Shown: positions 17,941 through 26,912 of the stretch, piece by piece | Layout: every line of letters starts with the position of its first letter | Position numbering within the stretch: the stretch's first letter is position 1 | Origin: CBDBND01 sp965262665 | GTDB taxonomy: Bacteria > Pseudomonadota > Alphaproteobacteria > Rhodospirillales > Rhodospirillaceae | NCBI GenBank assembly: GCA_965262665.1 | Contig: CBDHFR010000004.1 | Span: 620,001 to 684,000 of the forward strand | Length of the DNA: 64,000 nucleotides | Direction: 5' to 3' | Notes under the pieces: model-generated | The model's input: only the letters and a program-made list of their open reading frames with translations | What the model was told of the DNA's origin: nothing | Databases searched by the model: none | Made by a program: the position numbers and the translations under genes

Positions 17941-18624
17941 GTGTCCTCGCAACAACTTCCCTTGAATCTTGGCTACAGGCCCGCGCTTGGCCGTACTGAC
18001 CTGCTTGTCACGGACGGCATTCGTGAAGCCGTCACTTGGATCGACAAATGGCCAGCGTGGCCCAGCCATGCTTTGGCGTTATTCGGTCCCGCGGGTTGTG
18101 GCAAAACGCACCTGGTTCATGTCTTTGCCGCTGTCAGTCAAGCTTGCGTGGTTCGTGCGTCAGAACTCCCATCATTGGATCCTGTTGACCTTGCATCAGC
18201 TCATGAAGCTGTCGCTATGGATTGCAGTGATGAACCCATTGCCGAGGAAGCCTTGCTTCATCTTTACAATGCGGTTCACGAGGAGAATGGTCATCTCCTC
18301 ATCGCGGCACGTGATGCCCCCGCCCGGTGGCCGATAGAATTACCGGACCTACAATCCCGTCTCAAAGCCATGCCGGCGGTACAGATACGTCCTCCCGATG
18401 ACGCCACTATAATGGCCGTTGTGACAAAGTTGTTTCGCGATCGCCAATTGTCAATTTCATCCGATGTGATCGATTATGTCATTGCCCGAATACCCCGTAC
18501 GTTTTCTGCTTCACGCCGGCTCGTGGACCGTGCGGATAAAGAGGCGCTGGCCCAAAATCGGCGTGTCACCGTACCTCTTATTCGGGACATCATCAGCGAT
18601 CCTGACCTCTTTTCATCTGATTGA
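17941..18624 (+). CDS. hdaA: HdaA, DnaA-related replication regulator
   Basis: Hda proteins stimulate hydrolysis of DnaA-bound ATP together with the sliding clamp, preventing over-initiation. The N-terminus carries a clamp-binding motif (QLPLNL, residues 5-10). A DnaA-like AAA+ core follows: ALFGPAGCGKTHLVHVFA (Walker A near residue 50), AVAMDCSDEP in the Walker B position, LLIAARDAPARWP (sensor I), and a helical lid with SASRRLVDRAD. It lacks the DnaA DNA-binding domain, as expected for Hda. The start is GTG. 227 aa is typical for alphaproteobacterial HdaA. Convergent with the following phosphatase with four bases between stops. Confidence 0.88.
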   Translation: MSSQQLPLNLGYRPALGRTDLLVTDGIREAVTWIDKWPAWPSHALALFGPAGCGKTHLVHVFAAVSQACVVRASELPSLDPVDLASAHEAVAMDCSDEPIAEEALLHLYNAVHEENGHLLIAARDAPARWPIELPDLQSRLKAMPAVQIRPPDDATIMAVVTKLFRDRQLSISSDVIDYVIARIPRTFSASRRLVDRADKEALAQNRRVTVPLIRDIISDPDLFSSD

Positions 18625-18628
18625 TAAA

Positions 18629-19174
18629 CTAAGCCTCTTCCAGGTCGCGCGGTTTGATGAAGTGGGTCAACAGTCCGCAATGGGGTTGGATGTCACCCCA
18701 GGTGGCACAGTCGAGGGATAGGACAGCCAAGGCCCCTGTTGGAAACTTGGCGGACAAGTCTGCCACTGCGGCACGGTTACCGTTTTTCTGTCCGCCCTGA
18801 AGTTGTTGTCCCAATTCTTCCACGGTCGGGTTGTGACCAATCAGCAGGACACGATCGCCGGAGCCCCCCGCACAGAGGATATCGATGGCTTGGGCTGCCG
18901 ATGCCAAGTAAAGATTGTCTTGGTATTGCACGTTTAAGTCAGGCCAAATGTCTAGAATAGGGTCGAGCGTGCGCCGGGCCCTTTCAGCCGTTGAGCAAAG
19001 AACCTTATCCGGTTTGAGGGTTTCATCTGCCAAATAGTCCGCCATCATCGCCGCGGCACGGTGACCTCGCTTTGACAAGGGGCGGTCGTGATCTGCCAGA
19101 TCAGGATCATCCCAGCTGGATTTGGCATGGCGGAGGAGGAGCAGGGTCGGGGCGATGGGTTCAAAGCCTTTCGT
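18629..19174 (-). pseudogene. SixA-like histidine phosphatase, start codon missing
   Basis: Histidine-phosphatase-superfamily protein of the short SixA type. The active-site motif LLLLRHAKSSWDDPDLADHD is fully encoded (about 19090-19150), with DRPLSKRGHRAA, the CSTAERARRT site and VLLIGHNPTVEEL. The frame is open upstream to a TGA at 19177-19175, but no ATG, GTG or TTG lies before the RHAK motif; only ATC or CTG codons are available. The first conventional start (TTG at 19078) would delete the catalytic histidine. The upstream flank is an IS mosaic, so the natural start was probably lost during that rearrangement. Use of a non-standard start cannot be excluded. Confidence 0.75.
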
Positions 19175-19273
19175 TCAAAGGCATAGAAGGCAATCCAAAA
19201 ATCGACAGTTCAACCCACTCCATGATACAGTTAGGAAGGCGTAAAGCATTGCAATTTCGTGACATTCTGTAGG

Positions 19274-19377
19274 TGGACTGGTACCGGTAAAATGGAGAGT
19301 GCCTTCTGTTAAAGTTTAAACTCAACAGGAGGCCCATATGGGTATCGGAAGAACTGAGGAATTTCGTTCTGAAGCCG
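19274..19377 (+). mobile_element. Left-end fragment (104 bp) of the IS3 element
   Basis: Identical over 104 bases to the left end of the complete IS3 element at 42651: the TGGACTGGTACC terminus, the ribosome-binding site and the first codons of OrfA (MGIGRTEEFRSEA). It breaks off inside GAAGCCG, a 7-base stretch shared with the adjoining IS256 fragment, so the joint has microhomology. The right part of the IS is absent. Confidence 0.85.
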
Positions 19378-19712
19378 CTCAGACCATCCACCGCCGCGAT
19401 CAGGATGTCCTTAAGACCCCGAGCCTTCAGGTCATTCATGACGCTCAGCCAGAACTTGGCCCCCTCGGTCTGCTCGACCCACATCCCCAATATCTGCTTG
19501 TAGCCGTCGCAGGTGTAACCGATGGCGAGATAGACCGCCTTGTTTTTGACCAGCCCTTCGTCACGGATCTTCACCCGCACCGCATCGAAGTAGACGATGG
19601 CATAGACCGACTCCAACGGCCGCGACTGCCAGGCCGCCAGTTCGTCGAGAACGGCATCGGTGACCTTGGAGATCAGTTCCGGGGAGACCTTGATGCCGTA
19701 GAGTTCCCGCAC
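19371..19712 (-). pseudogene. IS256-family transposase, internal fragment
   Basis: Minus-strand reading gives RELYGIKVSPELISKVTDAV, then VYAIVYFDAVRVKIRDEG (catalytic Asp region), KNKAVYLAIGYTCDGY, MWVEQTEGAKFWLSVM and ILIAAVDGL, the central part of a Mutator/IS256 transposase. Both ends are missing: the 3' side is cut at the IS3 left-end fragment, and the 5' side abuts an IS630 N-terminal fragment. The product cannot be active. A C-terminal IS256 fragment lies at 47281-47505. Confidence 0.85.
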
Positions 19713-19862
19713 GTGACCTTCGCCGCTTCCGTGCGGCTCATGCCGTCGTATGCCGCCGCCAAGGCCAAAAGCCGGCGAACCTGGCGAGGATCGCGACTGC
19801 GCCTGGCCAAGTTCCGAAGCGCAAGGCTGTCATAATCATCCCGAAGGGCAATGCATGCTGAC
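19705..19862 (-). pseudogene. IS630-family transposase, N-terminal fragment
   Basis: Minus-strand reading MSACIALRDDYDSLALRNLA, then RDPRQVRRLLALAAAYDGM and SRTEAAKV is the N-terminal helix-turn-helix region of an IS630 transposase. It fuses at about 19710 to the IS256 fragment, giving a three-element mosaic (IS3 end, IS256, IS630) within 600 bases. From here to 20139 I see no gene, only a short AT-rich stretch. Confidence 0.7.
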
Positions 19863-20139
19863 ATGGCGAATCTCCTTCGCCAGTCTTGAGTCACATCAAA
19901 CCAAAAAAGGGAATCCCCCGCGAGTCAGAAATTTACGCCGTTGGTATAAGTTTCACGCCATGATTAACCACCGGTATATCTGACGTACGATTGGTCCGTA
20001 CAATATGTTGTCCGAACATATGTCAGCACGTTTGAATGCAATGAACGCGAAATCTAAGTTCGGGCTGCCGATCACCTGCTAGGATGGTCTACATGCGCTG
20101 AAGCGCACCCAAACATAAGCTTGGCTCTTTCCGGCAGAC

Positions 20140-21396
20140 TCAATGCGCTGTTGAAAAGCGATCCGGATATTTACCGAGGAACAGTTGAGAAATACCGCCA
20201 ACGACGAAGAGAGAAGACGCGAGGAGAAGCACGGGGGCGTAGGACCCTAGGATGTCAAAGCCAAATCCGAACATAAGCGGACCGATGGCTGCTCCGGCAA
20301 TCACAGACGAGAACAGGATACCGTAGAGTTTGCCATAGTGGCGCAAACCGAAGTACCGGGACGTCATGTAGGCGACCAGATCGAACTCCGCACCGCCGGC
20401 CAGCCCGACAAAGATGGCGGCAATGAGCGCCCCGGCCTGTCCGGTAATGCCGATCCCCCACAGGAAACAGCCGATAGCGGGCAAGGTCATGACCATCGTC
20501 GACAAAACAGCGGCCCGCACGTGATCTAGCAGAAAGCCGGTGACCACCCGCCCGAGAATGACCGAGATACCAATGAATCCCGCCAGGGACGCTGCCTCCG
20601 CACGTGTCAGCCCGGAGTCCGTAAGCATTGGAATATAACTGGCAATAAAACCGGAGATGCTTGTTGAGAAGAAGAGAAACGAAAATCCGATGATCCAGAA
20701 CTGCACCGTCTTTAAGGCCGAACGCAAGTTCATGCCGGCTTCAGGATCATCATTGGTTTCCACCGGGTTTGCCTGTGGTTCGGCACGACCGGCTTTCTCA
20801 AAAAACCAGAAATAGACCAGCGGCAGAACAAACACGATGGGCACGAAAGCAAGAGCCAGATAGCCACCCCGCCAGCCAAATTCTCCGATTGCCAAGGTGA
20901 CGTAAATGGGGCCGACCGTGGCGAACAACCCAGTGCCCATGAGCGTGAGACCAAACGCGAGGCCGCGTTTCCTGACGAACCAACTGCTTACAGCGCGGGT
21001 CCAAACAACGGGCGACGTGCCGGCGCCGAGAATGCCGATTAACGCATAAGCCAGGTACAAACCCCAAAGGGTACTAGCCAAGACCGATGCACTGCCAACG
21101 GCGGCAGATATGCCGAATACGGACCACATGGCAATCTGGCGCGGTCCATAACGGTCCGTGAGGTATCCGGCCAATGGTCCAGCAAAAATGAGGGTCAGAT
21201 AGGCAAACACCGTCGCACTTTGAATGGCACCGCGCGACCACCCGTATGCGTCTTCCAGAGGCCCGACAAAGGCACCGATTGTGTATATGGGCACGGCCGT
21301 GATGCCGCAAGTAACCCCCATGGCCGCGACAAGTAGAACACGCCATCCACTCTTGAATTCTTGAAACATTGTACTCGTCACGGCGTGATCACTCAT
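20140..21396 (-). CDS. MFS transporter (OFA/monocarboxylate type)
   Basis: A 418-aa inner-membrane major-facilitator protein with about 12 hydrophobic helices in two halves. The first half has VLLVAAMGVTCGITAVPIYT, the MFS loop GYLTDRYGPRQIAM after helix 2, and WTRAVSSWFVRKRGLAFGL, a signature of monocarboxylate-like carriers. The second half begins after a charged loop (FEKAGRAEPQANPVETNDD). Such proteins usually move organic acids by proton symport; the substrate is not deducible. It lies downstream of the DUF1592/DUF1552 operon in the same direction, 81 bases after it, and could be its last gene. A truncated paralogue of the same subfamily is at 29151. Confidence 0.85.
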   Translation of the reverse strand: MSDHAVTSTMFQEFKSGWRVLLVAAMGVTCGITAVPIYTIGAFVGPLEDAYGWSRGAIQSATVFAYLTLIFAGPLAGYLTDRYGPRQIAMWSVFGISAAVGSASVLASTLWGLYLAYALIGILGAGTSPVVWTRAVSSWFVRKRGLAFGLTLMGTGLFATVGPIYVTLAIGEFGWRGGYLALAFVPIVFVLPLVYFWFFEKAGRAEPQANPVETNDDPEAGMNLRSALKTVQFWIIGFSFLFFSTSISGFIASYIPMLTDSGLTRAEAASLAGFIGISVILGRVVTGFLLDHVRAAVLSTMVMTLPAIGCFLWGIGITGQAGALIAAIFVGLAGGAEFDLVAYMTSRYFGLRHYGKLYGILFSSVIAGAAIGPLMFGFGFDILGSYAPVLLLASSLFVVGGISQLFLGKYPDRFSTAH

Positions 21397-21477
21397 GTTG
21401 TCATTGCTTTCTTTTATCCAACTCTGTGTTTACGTTGACGATCACAAGAAATGCAACGCTGCTTGCGGTGGCTGGCG

Positions 21478-22578
21478 TTATCCTCGATCCCGGCGAAATC
21501 CGGTCTCAATCGGGATGAAACGAAAGCCATCCCCAATACGATAACCAACACCTATACCGTTGCCGGTGATATCTCCCGGCTTGGTGTCGCGTGTATGGGT
21601 GTAGAGGAATCGCCCCTTGTAGGACCATTGCTGTTGACCGTGCTCATTCTCATGAATGACCCAGTCGCCAACAGACATCTCACCGGGTTCGGCTAAGATT
21701 GGCCGCCAATATTCTTGCATGCATTTTTCAGTGCAGGTTTGCGCTTTTTTGATAGCCTCAGTATCGACTGGCGCGTAGACCGTTAGTCCCTGCTCATTCG
21801 CGTAGGCGAGCCCATAGTCGATATGCTGAACGGTCATCCAAGACGGCAGAGCCGGTGCCGGTTCCAGAATAACCGCAGACCAAACCCCGTTCAGACCATA
21901 CCCATAAACGTCCTGCGGGTCGTTGTCCTTAGTATACGTAAACAGTGGTTGCCCTTTGTAGGCCCATTGGCGGGCGCCATTGGACGACCATTGTATTGAC
22001 CATTCGCCTTGATCAAGAGCAAGCCACGGGGCTTCAAAGGGTTCCCAATGGTCAAGGTTAACGGTCCTGTCTTGGGAACCGCTGTCTACAGACGATGTGC
22101 GTGTGTAGAGTGTGCGGCCGTGATGTTCGGTGAGAACAAGCCCCAGTAGAGTATCCTCAATGGACATGCCGGCCGGCACTGTTCTGGGCTCATAGACGAC
22201 ATGCCAGGACCGCGCCAAGCCATCCCCGAGCCGAGCTTTTGGAAAGGTATCCTTGACGTATGCGTAGAGGGGTTTGCCCTGATAGCTCCACTGAAGGATA
22301 TTGTCCGGACGCTGGATGACGGTCCATTGCTCATCGCCTTGCACATCGGACGGTGCTTGCAGCGGTATCCATGTCTCCAGGCACTCTTCGAGGCATGTTA
22401 CCTCGCCCGCGGCCACTTCTTTTTCATTCCAATAGAGAGACCGCTGCCCCTCAGCCATGAGGTATTGACCAGCGCCCGTCTTCTCAACGTGCACACCTTG
22501 CGGGAGGTTTGACGCGTCAGCTGTCACCGTTCCAGAAAGTAGAATGACGGCGCTCAGAGTTGTGAAGACGTTGATCAT
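21478..22578 (-). CDS. Secreted triple-repeat protein (PF03640-type)
   Basis: 366 aa with an N-terminal signal peptide (FTTLSAVILLSGTVTADA). Three divergent copies of the secreted-repeat/lipoprotein-15 module follow, each ending in an aromatic motif: QWSYQGKPLYAYVKD (~95), QWAYKGQPLFTYTKDND (~210) and QWSYKGRFLYTHTRD (~320). Two Cys pairs (CLEECLETW and CTEKCMQEYW) may form disulfides. In other organisms this module often accompanies redox or copper-linked exported proteins, but no activity is established. Its start overlaps the DUF1552 stop by four bases (ATGA), so translation is coupled. It is the last gene of the four-gene operon. Confidence 0.8.
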   Translation of the reverse strand: MINVFTTLSAVILLSGTVTADASNLPQGVHVEKTGAGQYLMAEGQRSLYWNEKEVAAGEVTCLEECLETWIPLQAPSDVQGDEQWTVIQRPDNILQWSYQGKPLYAYVKDTFPKARLGDGLARSWHVVYEPRTVPAGMSIEDTLLGLVLTEHHGRTLYTRTSSVDSGSQDRTVNLDHWEPFEAPWLALDQGEWSIQWSSNGARQWAYKGQPLFTYTKDNDPQDVYGYGLNGVWSAVILEPAPALPSWMTVQHIDYGLAYANEQGLTVYAPVDTEAIKKAQTCTEKCMQEYWRPILAEPGEMSVGDWVIHENEHGQQQWSYKGRFLYTHTRDTKPGDITGNGIGVGYRIGDGFRFIPIETGFRRDRG

Positions 22579-23927
22579 GCGAGAATATCAACGACCGGGC
22601 TAGATGTGCGTAGGGAGCGTGTTCCCCATTCCGCAATCGGCACTTCCATGACCTGCATGAGGGTCAGACCGATGCGAGACACAGGTGCTGCGTTTCCGTT
22701 GATGTGTAGACCGGTCTTAATACGGCCCCCAGCCTTGCCAACGGTAAGGCTGGGAATTCCAATAACAGAATGGGTTTTTGCATCGCTGGTATCGGTCTGG
22801 GCAAAAATAAGAAGGTTGTCCAATAGTGTACCGTCGCCTTCACGAACGTCCGAGAATACGTCCAGCATGCGCCTAAACGCCTCAAAACTCTTTTCATTGA
22901 ACCAGGCGGTCTGCACCTGGTACCCAAGATGATCGTCGGGCGGCTCTTCATGGGATAGAATGTGGTGGGTGAAGGTCGTTCCCTTAACTCTGACTTCAGA
23001 CGCAGCCTGCGAATACATCATGTTGAAGACCCGGGCCTGATCACACGCGAGCGCTAAGGCTAGTATTTTTGACAACGTGTCATGGGTGGCCCCCAATGTT
23101 TCGACTTCATAACCGAGGGGTCCCTCTTCCGGTTGCTCCGGCTTGTGACAGGCGTCCATGGCCGGGGGGGCCGACAAAGAGACTTCAAGCTGCTGTTCCA
23201 GTTCACGCACGGAGGTAAAATACTGGTCCAGACGCGCCCGGTCCGCCTGCCCAACAGTCCGGACAAGGCGGCTGCGATCATCCTCAACGGCTGAAAGCAC
23301 GCTTTGCCGCAACAGCATCCGCGGATCAGGGGTAAAATCCTTGTCGTTTGGGTCGCGATAGTCGGGGCCAAACAAGCGCAGGTAAAAATTCAAAGGAGAG
23401 ACTTCAGCGGCGTTGTGATTGCCGGCGCTGCGATAGGAATAGCTGTCGGCCGGGTTCCCCGTGCTGGACAGCTCCAGCGACTTAAAGCGGCTCTTCGCAC
23501 CAATCTGATCTGCGATGATGGTGTCCAGGGTGGCCGCAGGTATACCGCCGAACCCCTTCGGAACACTGCCTGTTTTTCCGGCCACCCAGCCGGTGTAATG
23601 CACCGCACTGGCATTGCCGTCGAGCGGCGTATTGAACCCGCTCAAGTAATTGATGTACTCCGATTTGTAGGGCTCTAACGGGAGGCATTCGTCGATGAAT
23701 TCATAGTCCGTGCCTTCAAGTGCCCTCATCCCCCGGCCGGGCGTATGCCCCAGCCCCCAGAACCAGGTCCCGAACCGGACCGGCAAAGGCACGCCGGACG
23801 CAAGGGCTGTGCCGTGATCATTGAGGAACATGTCCAAAAACGGCAGGCCAACGCCCAACGCGACTCCCCCGAGGGTTCCGCGAAGAAACCGGCGCCGGCT
23901 GGGCTTATGTGTTTTTAAAAGGGCCAT
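22575..23927 (-). CDS. DUF1552 exported protein
   Basis: 450 aa. The N-terminus RRRFLRGTLGGVALGVGLP is a twin-arginine signal, so export in folded form, perhaps with a cofactor, is likely. The body matches DUF1552: FLDMFLNDHGTALA, FGTWFWGLGH, a VHYTGWVAG segment and the family-typical H-H-E region LSHEEPPDDH. The C-terminal RTSSPVVDIL is complete. The family is common in Planctomycetes, Verrucomicrobia and Myxococcota and is found in pairs with DUF1592 proteins. Function is unknown; heme- or metal-dependent oxidation of surface polymers has been suggested only by context. It overlaps the upstream DUF1592 gene by 13 bases. Confidence 0.85.
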   Translation of the reverse strand: MALLKTHKPSRRRFLRGTLGGVALGVGLPFLDMFLNDHGTALASGVPLPVRFGTWFWGLGHTPGRGMRALEGTDYEFIDECLPLEPYKSEYINYLSGFNTPLDGNASAVHYTGWVAGKTGSVPKGFGGIPAATLDTIIADQIGAKSRFKSLELSSTGNPADSYSYRSAGNHNAAEVSPLNFYLRLFGPDYRDPNDKDFTPDPRMLLRQSVLSAVEDDRSRLVRTVGQADRARLDQYFTSVRELEQQLEVSLSAPPAMDACHKPEQPEEGPLGYEVETLGATHDTLSKILALALACDQARVFNMMYSQAASEVRVKGTTFTHHILSHEEPPDDHLGYQVQTAWFNEKSFEAFRRMLDVFSDVREGDGTLLDNLLIFAQTDTSDAKTHSVIGIPSLTVGKAGGRIKTGLHINGNAAPVSRIGLTLMQVMEVPIAEWGTRSLRTSSPVVDILA

Positions 23928-25636
23928 GTGCCTGAGCCTTTCTTTGAATCCAAGTTGACCCCTAATTGTATTCTGCCGTCTCCGGCGGCGTTTGGGAATC
24001 TGACTGAATAGAAATTGTCGCTTGATGCGACCTTGCGTAGAAACGGCTTAAAACGGTAACCCTCTTCTGCAAATTCTTGGAAGAGATGGCTTAACCAATC
24101 TTTCTCGTCCCGGCCTGGCGTCCGGGCCAATCCGTATGCCACCGCCTTTTGAACGACACAAATGGGAACCGCAGGATTCTGACGTAAGGCGTCTGCCAAG
24201 CCGAATTGATTGTCGTAGTCTATACCGTCGAGGTTGCCGCTGGGGTCGATGTCTTGACCGGCGTCTGTTGTTCTGAACTGCCCAGCGCCGTCAAAGTTTT
24301 CCAGCGACAGTCCAATGTCATCAGTCAGTCGGTGACAGCCTGCGCAGGAGGCAACAGAGTTATGCACCTTCAACCGGTCTCGCGCGGTCAGTTGCTGCGA
24401 ACTTGGCTCGTTGAAGACACTGAAGTCCACATCTCCCGGTGGGTCTGGTATGGGCTGGCATAGGAGCAGTTCCCGCATCGCCTTCCCCCGGATGGTTGGT
24501 GAACTCCGCCCCGGGTGAGAGTGCAACGCAATGAACCCGGCCAGCGACTGGATTCCCACCCGACCGTCTTGCTCAGAAAACTCGTAGGCCGTCCACAAAT
24601 CAGGTTCTGCGACGGGCGTTCTGTAAACGCGCCCCAGGGGTCCGCTCATGAAGGTTTTCCGGGTTGTGAACAGATCTCGGTAGTCCGTGTCTTGATCAAT
24701 CAAATGATGTTGAATTGTCAGCAGCAGTTGCTCCCGCGCATCGTCCACGACCTGAGGATCAAACGCGGGATAGATCAGGTTATCCTTCTCCAGATGATCA
24801 AACTCATCGAGATGAAGCATGTCCGCGAAGAACGCTTGCACACCCTGACGCAGCCGTGGCGACTGCATCATTCGCTCTATTTGAGTCTCCAGACCTTTGC
24901 GTGTGGACAGAGAACCTGACTCCGCGGCGTCAAGCAGCACCGCGTCCGGTGTCGTATTCCAGAGAAAGAAACTGAGCCGTGACGCCTTTGCAAAGTCTGT
25001 CAACGCCGCTCCGGCATCTTCACCATCACCCTGCTTGATCTCGTCAATGACGAAGAGGAAATTCGGGCTGACAAGCAGCGCCGTCAGGCCAAACGCAAGG
25101 CCCTCATAGAAACTGCCTAATTGCCGGCTTGCCGTATTTGCCAGATCAACGGCCTGGGAGAGTTCCTCCTGGTCCAACGGACGGCGGAAGAGAAAGCGGC
25201 CGACAGGTTCCAAAAAAGATTTTGCACAGGCTTCGTCTAGACCGTCCGGTCGGGCGGGCTGGCATGGAATAAACAGGGCGCGATTATTCTCGCTCACGAC
25301 TTGGCTCGCGATCGATTGCGCCAGTCTTTCGTATTTATCGAAACTCGACGCCGGAATGGTTGCGTTGCCGGCACCGATCGCAATGAGACCATCCTGACGA
25401 AGGATCGGGTCAAAGCTGCCCGACACGATGATATGATCACCGAACACGTCAGCGATGACGTTGCGGTATTGCTGTTCTGTTAAGCGCCGCAGCGACGGCT
25501 CCGCACCCTCGATACGCGGCTCCGGGTCACTACAGCCCGAAATGGCAAAAAGTGCAACGAGGACGGGCACTATGGTGACATGGCGCAAAGTCCCGTGTTT
25601 GCTTGGCCGTTGGTCTTGATCTCGTGTCGAGGTCAT
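23915..25636 (-). CDS. DUF1592-type multi-domain lipoprotein with CxxCH
   Basis: 573 aa. A lipobox is visible (VALFAISGC, cysteine ~35). Domains follow the known order: DUF1587 (LRRLTEQQYRNVIADVFG), DUF1595 (FLEPVGRFLFRRPLDQEEL), DUF1592 (SPNFLFVIDEI, SFFLWNTTPD), DUF1588 (PGRSSPTIRGKAMRELLLC and SCAGCHRLTDDIGLSLENFD) and DUF1585 (VVQKAVAYGLARTPGRDE). The CAGCH motif could ligate a c-type heme. Function is unknown; the partner is the adjacent DUF1552 protein, with which it overlaps by 13 bases. It also overlaps the upstream 391-aa gene by four bases, so the operon is fully coupled. Confidence 0.85.
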   Translation of the reverse strand: MTSTRDQDQRPSKHGTLRHVTIVPVLVALFAISGCSDPEPRIEGAEPSLRRLTEQQYRNVIADVFGDHIIVSGSFDPILRQDGLIAIGAGNATIPASSFDKYERLAQSIASQVVSENNRALFIPCQPARPDGLDEACAKSFLEPVGRFLFRRPLDQEELSQAVDLANTASRQLGSFYEGLAFGLTALLVSPNFLFVIDEIKQGDGEDAGAALTDFAKASRLSFFLWNTTPDAVLLDAAESGSLSTRKGLETQIERMMQSPRLRQGVQAFFADMLHLDEFDHLEKDNLIYPAFDPQVVDDAREQLLLTIQHHLIDQDTDYRDLFTTRKTFMSGPLGRVYRTPVAEPDLWTAYEFSEQDGRVGIQSLAGFIALHSHPGRSSPTIRGKAMRELLLCQPIPDPPGDVDFSVFNEPSSQQLTARDRLKVHNSVASCAGCHRLTDDIGLSLENFDGAGQFRTTDAGQDIDPSGNLDGIDYDNQFGLADALRQNPAVPICVVQKAVAYGLARTPGRDEKDWLSHLFQEFAEEGYRFKPFLRKVASSDNFYSVRFPNAAGDGRIQLGVNLDSKKGSGTWPF

Positions 25637-26808
25637 TTGCGCACACTGGTTATGTTTTTTGCCAGGCGCTCTGCGTCGCTCGTCCCATCATCTACAAGGA
25701 TGAATCCCGCGACCGCGTCAAACGTGAATGCTGACGAAAGCGCCGTGCATTCGCCGGTCTCCGGATCAGGATAGCCGTCGGCGAGCTCGTGGGCAGCGAC
25801 ATACATGGCCGGGCAGCTGTACTGGCCGACGGGAACGTTGTGCTGCACCTTTTGAATGTGATCCCAGAAACTTGAGACCGGATGATACCCAGCCCAAAGG
25901 CCCTCGGCCCGCGTCCCTTCCTCCGAGATTGCCATTTCTATGCGGAAATCACGGAACACCATGTCGGTAAAGCCGTCGTTGCCATACACCGGAAGCGTAA
26001 CGTCACCGGGATTCGTTGTCAGAGCGCCGTCAACGATCTGACCAGAAACAGTATCCCCATAACGATTTCTTACGGTCTCATAGCTGCCATAGGGAACAAT
26101 GCGGCCGCTGGTATCAAAATGGAGCGACGTCGCCGATAGATAAAACGACACCTCGACGCTGTCGTCGTTTCGCGGGTCATCGACATTCTCGATGTCGATC
26201 AGAATGATCCCCTTGCTCTCGTCCTGACGCTCGCGGTTGGCGTGATGCTCGAGGTACCCCTCCGATCGATACCCGTAGACACATCCCATGAGTCGATAGA
26301 GCTGATTATCCACGCCAGACACAGATCCGTCCGGTGTTACGAAATTGCCGTGCGCGCAGGTGTTTGGTGTTGCCTTGCCATCCGTATGGCTGTCCAGGTT
26401 CATCCCATAGGAATATTTACCGAGCACAATACGCATCGGCGGGTCGACGACGGATTCAGGATGCCAACACACATCCTCACCATTGGGGCCCCGAAGATAT
26501 TGGTTGGGCCGTCGCGGCAGGTCTAGGACCTGAAGCGTACCGCCCTCTGTTTGAATGTCCTTTTCTTCTGGCGACAGGCTATTAAACCAAATCTCGTCAT
26601 TGCCAATCACAATGCCTTCCGGACACTCCTCCATGTACTCCGTGTCATAAATGGCTGTGTACCAAGACTCGACCACAAAGCCGAGTTTGTTCGCCTCGGC
26701 GGTGGCTGCTTCATTGTATACGCTGTAAAGGCCTCCCGCTACAGACGTAATCGCAGCGAATTGAATAGCGCCCTTCGAAATCGAACTAACGTCGCACTGA
26801 ATAGCCAT
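25633..26808 (-). CDS. Uncharacterised 391-aa protein, first gene of the DUF1592/DUF1552 operon
   Basis: I do not recognise this family. The ATG at 26808 follows a good ribosome-binding site (AGGAGAGGAAA). Residues 12-35 are mildly hydrophobic (GAIQFAAITSVAGGLYS) and may be a weak signal or anchor. The rest is soluble, with many Asp/Glu/Gly/Tyr/Trp residues and about seven cysteines (EECPEG, DVCWHPE, NTCAHGN, LMGCVYGY, YSCPAMY, GECTAL), suggesting disulfides in an exported fold. A repeated polar pattern of the GVDNQLYRLMGC and EVSFYLSATSLHFDTSG kind suggests a beta-sandwich. Its stop overlaps the DUF1592 start. By position it should act with the DUF1552/DUF1592 pair; no activity can be assigned. 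Confidence 0.7.
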   Translation of the reverse strand: MAIQCDVSSISKGAIQFAAITSVAGGLYSVYNEAATAEANKLGFVVESWYTAIYDTEYMEECPEGIVIGNDEIWFNSLSPEEKDIQTEGGTLQVLDLPRRPNQYLRGPNGEDVCWHPESVVDPPMRIVLGKYSYGMNLDSHTDGKATPNTCAHGNFVTPDGSVSGVDNQLYRLMGCVYGYRSEGYLEHHANRERQDESKGIILIDIENVDDPRNDDSVEVSFYLSATSLHFDTSGRIVPYGSYETVRNRYGDTVSGQIVDGALTTNPGDVTLPVYGNDGFTDMVFRDFRIEMAISEEGTRAEGLWAGYHPVSSFWDHIQKVQHNVPVGQYSCPAMYVAAHELADGYPDPETGECTALSSAFTFDAVAGFILVDDGTSDAERLAKNITSVRK

Positions 26809-26912
26809 TCTAGTTTCCTCTCCTCGTCAGCAGATTGACTCTGCCGTTCCAGCTCTACCTTTGTCCGCCTGGCTGCCGACGACCCAGCCTATTGGTCTCC
26901 GCCTACACCACC

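Noticed and set aside
23915..25636. Calling the DUF1592 protein a true c-type cytochrome
   Set aside because: Only one CxxCH is present and the family's heme content is unproven; kept as a possibility only.
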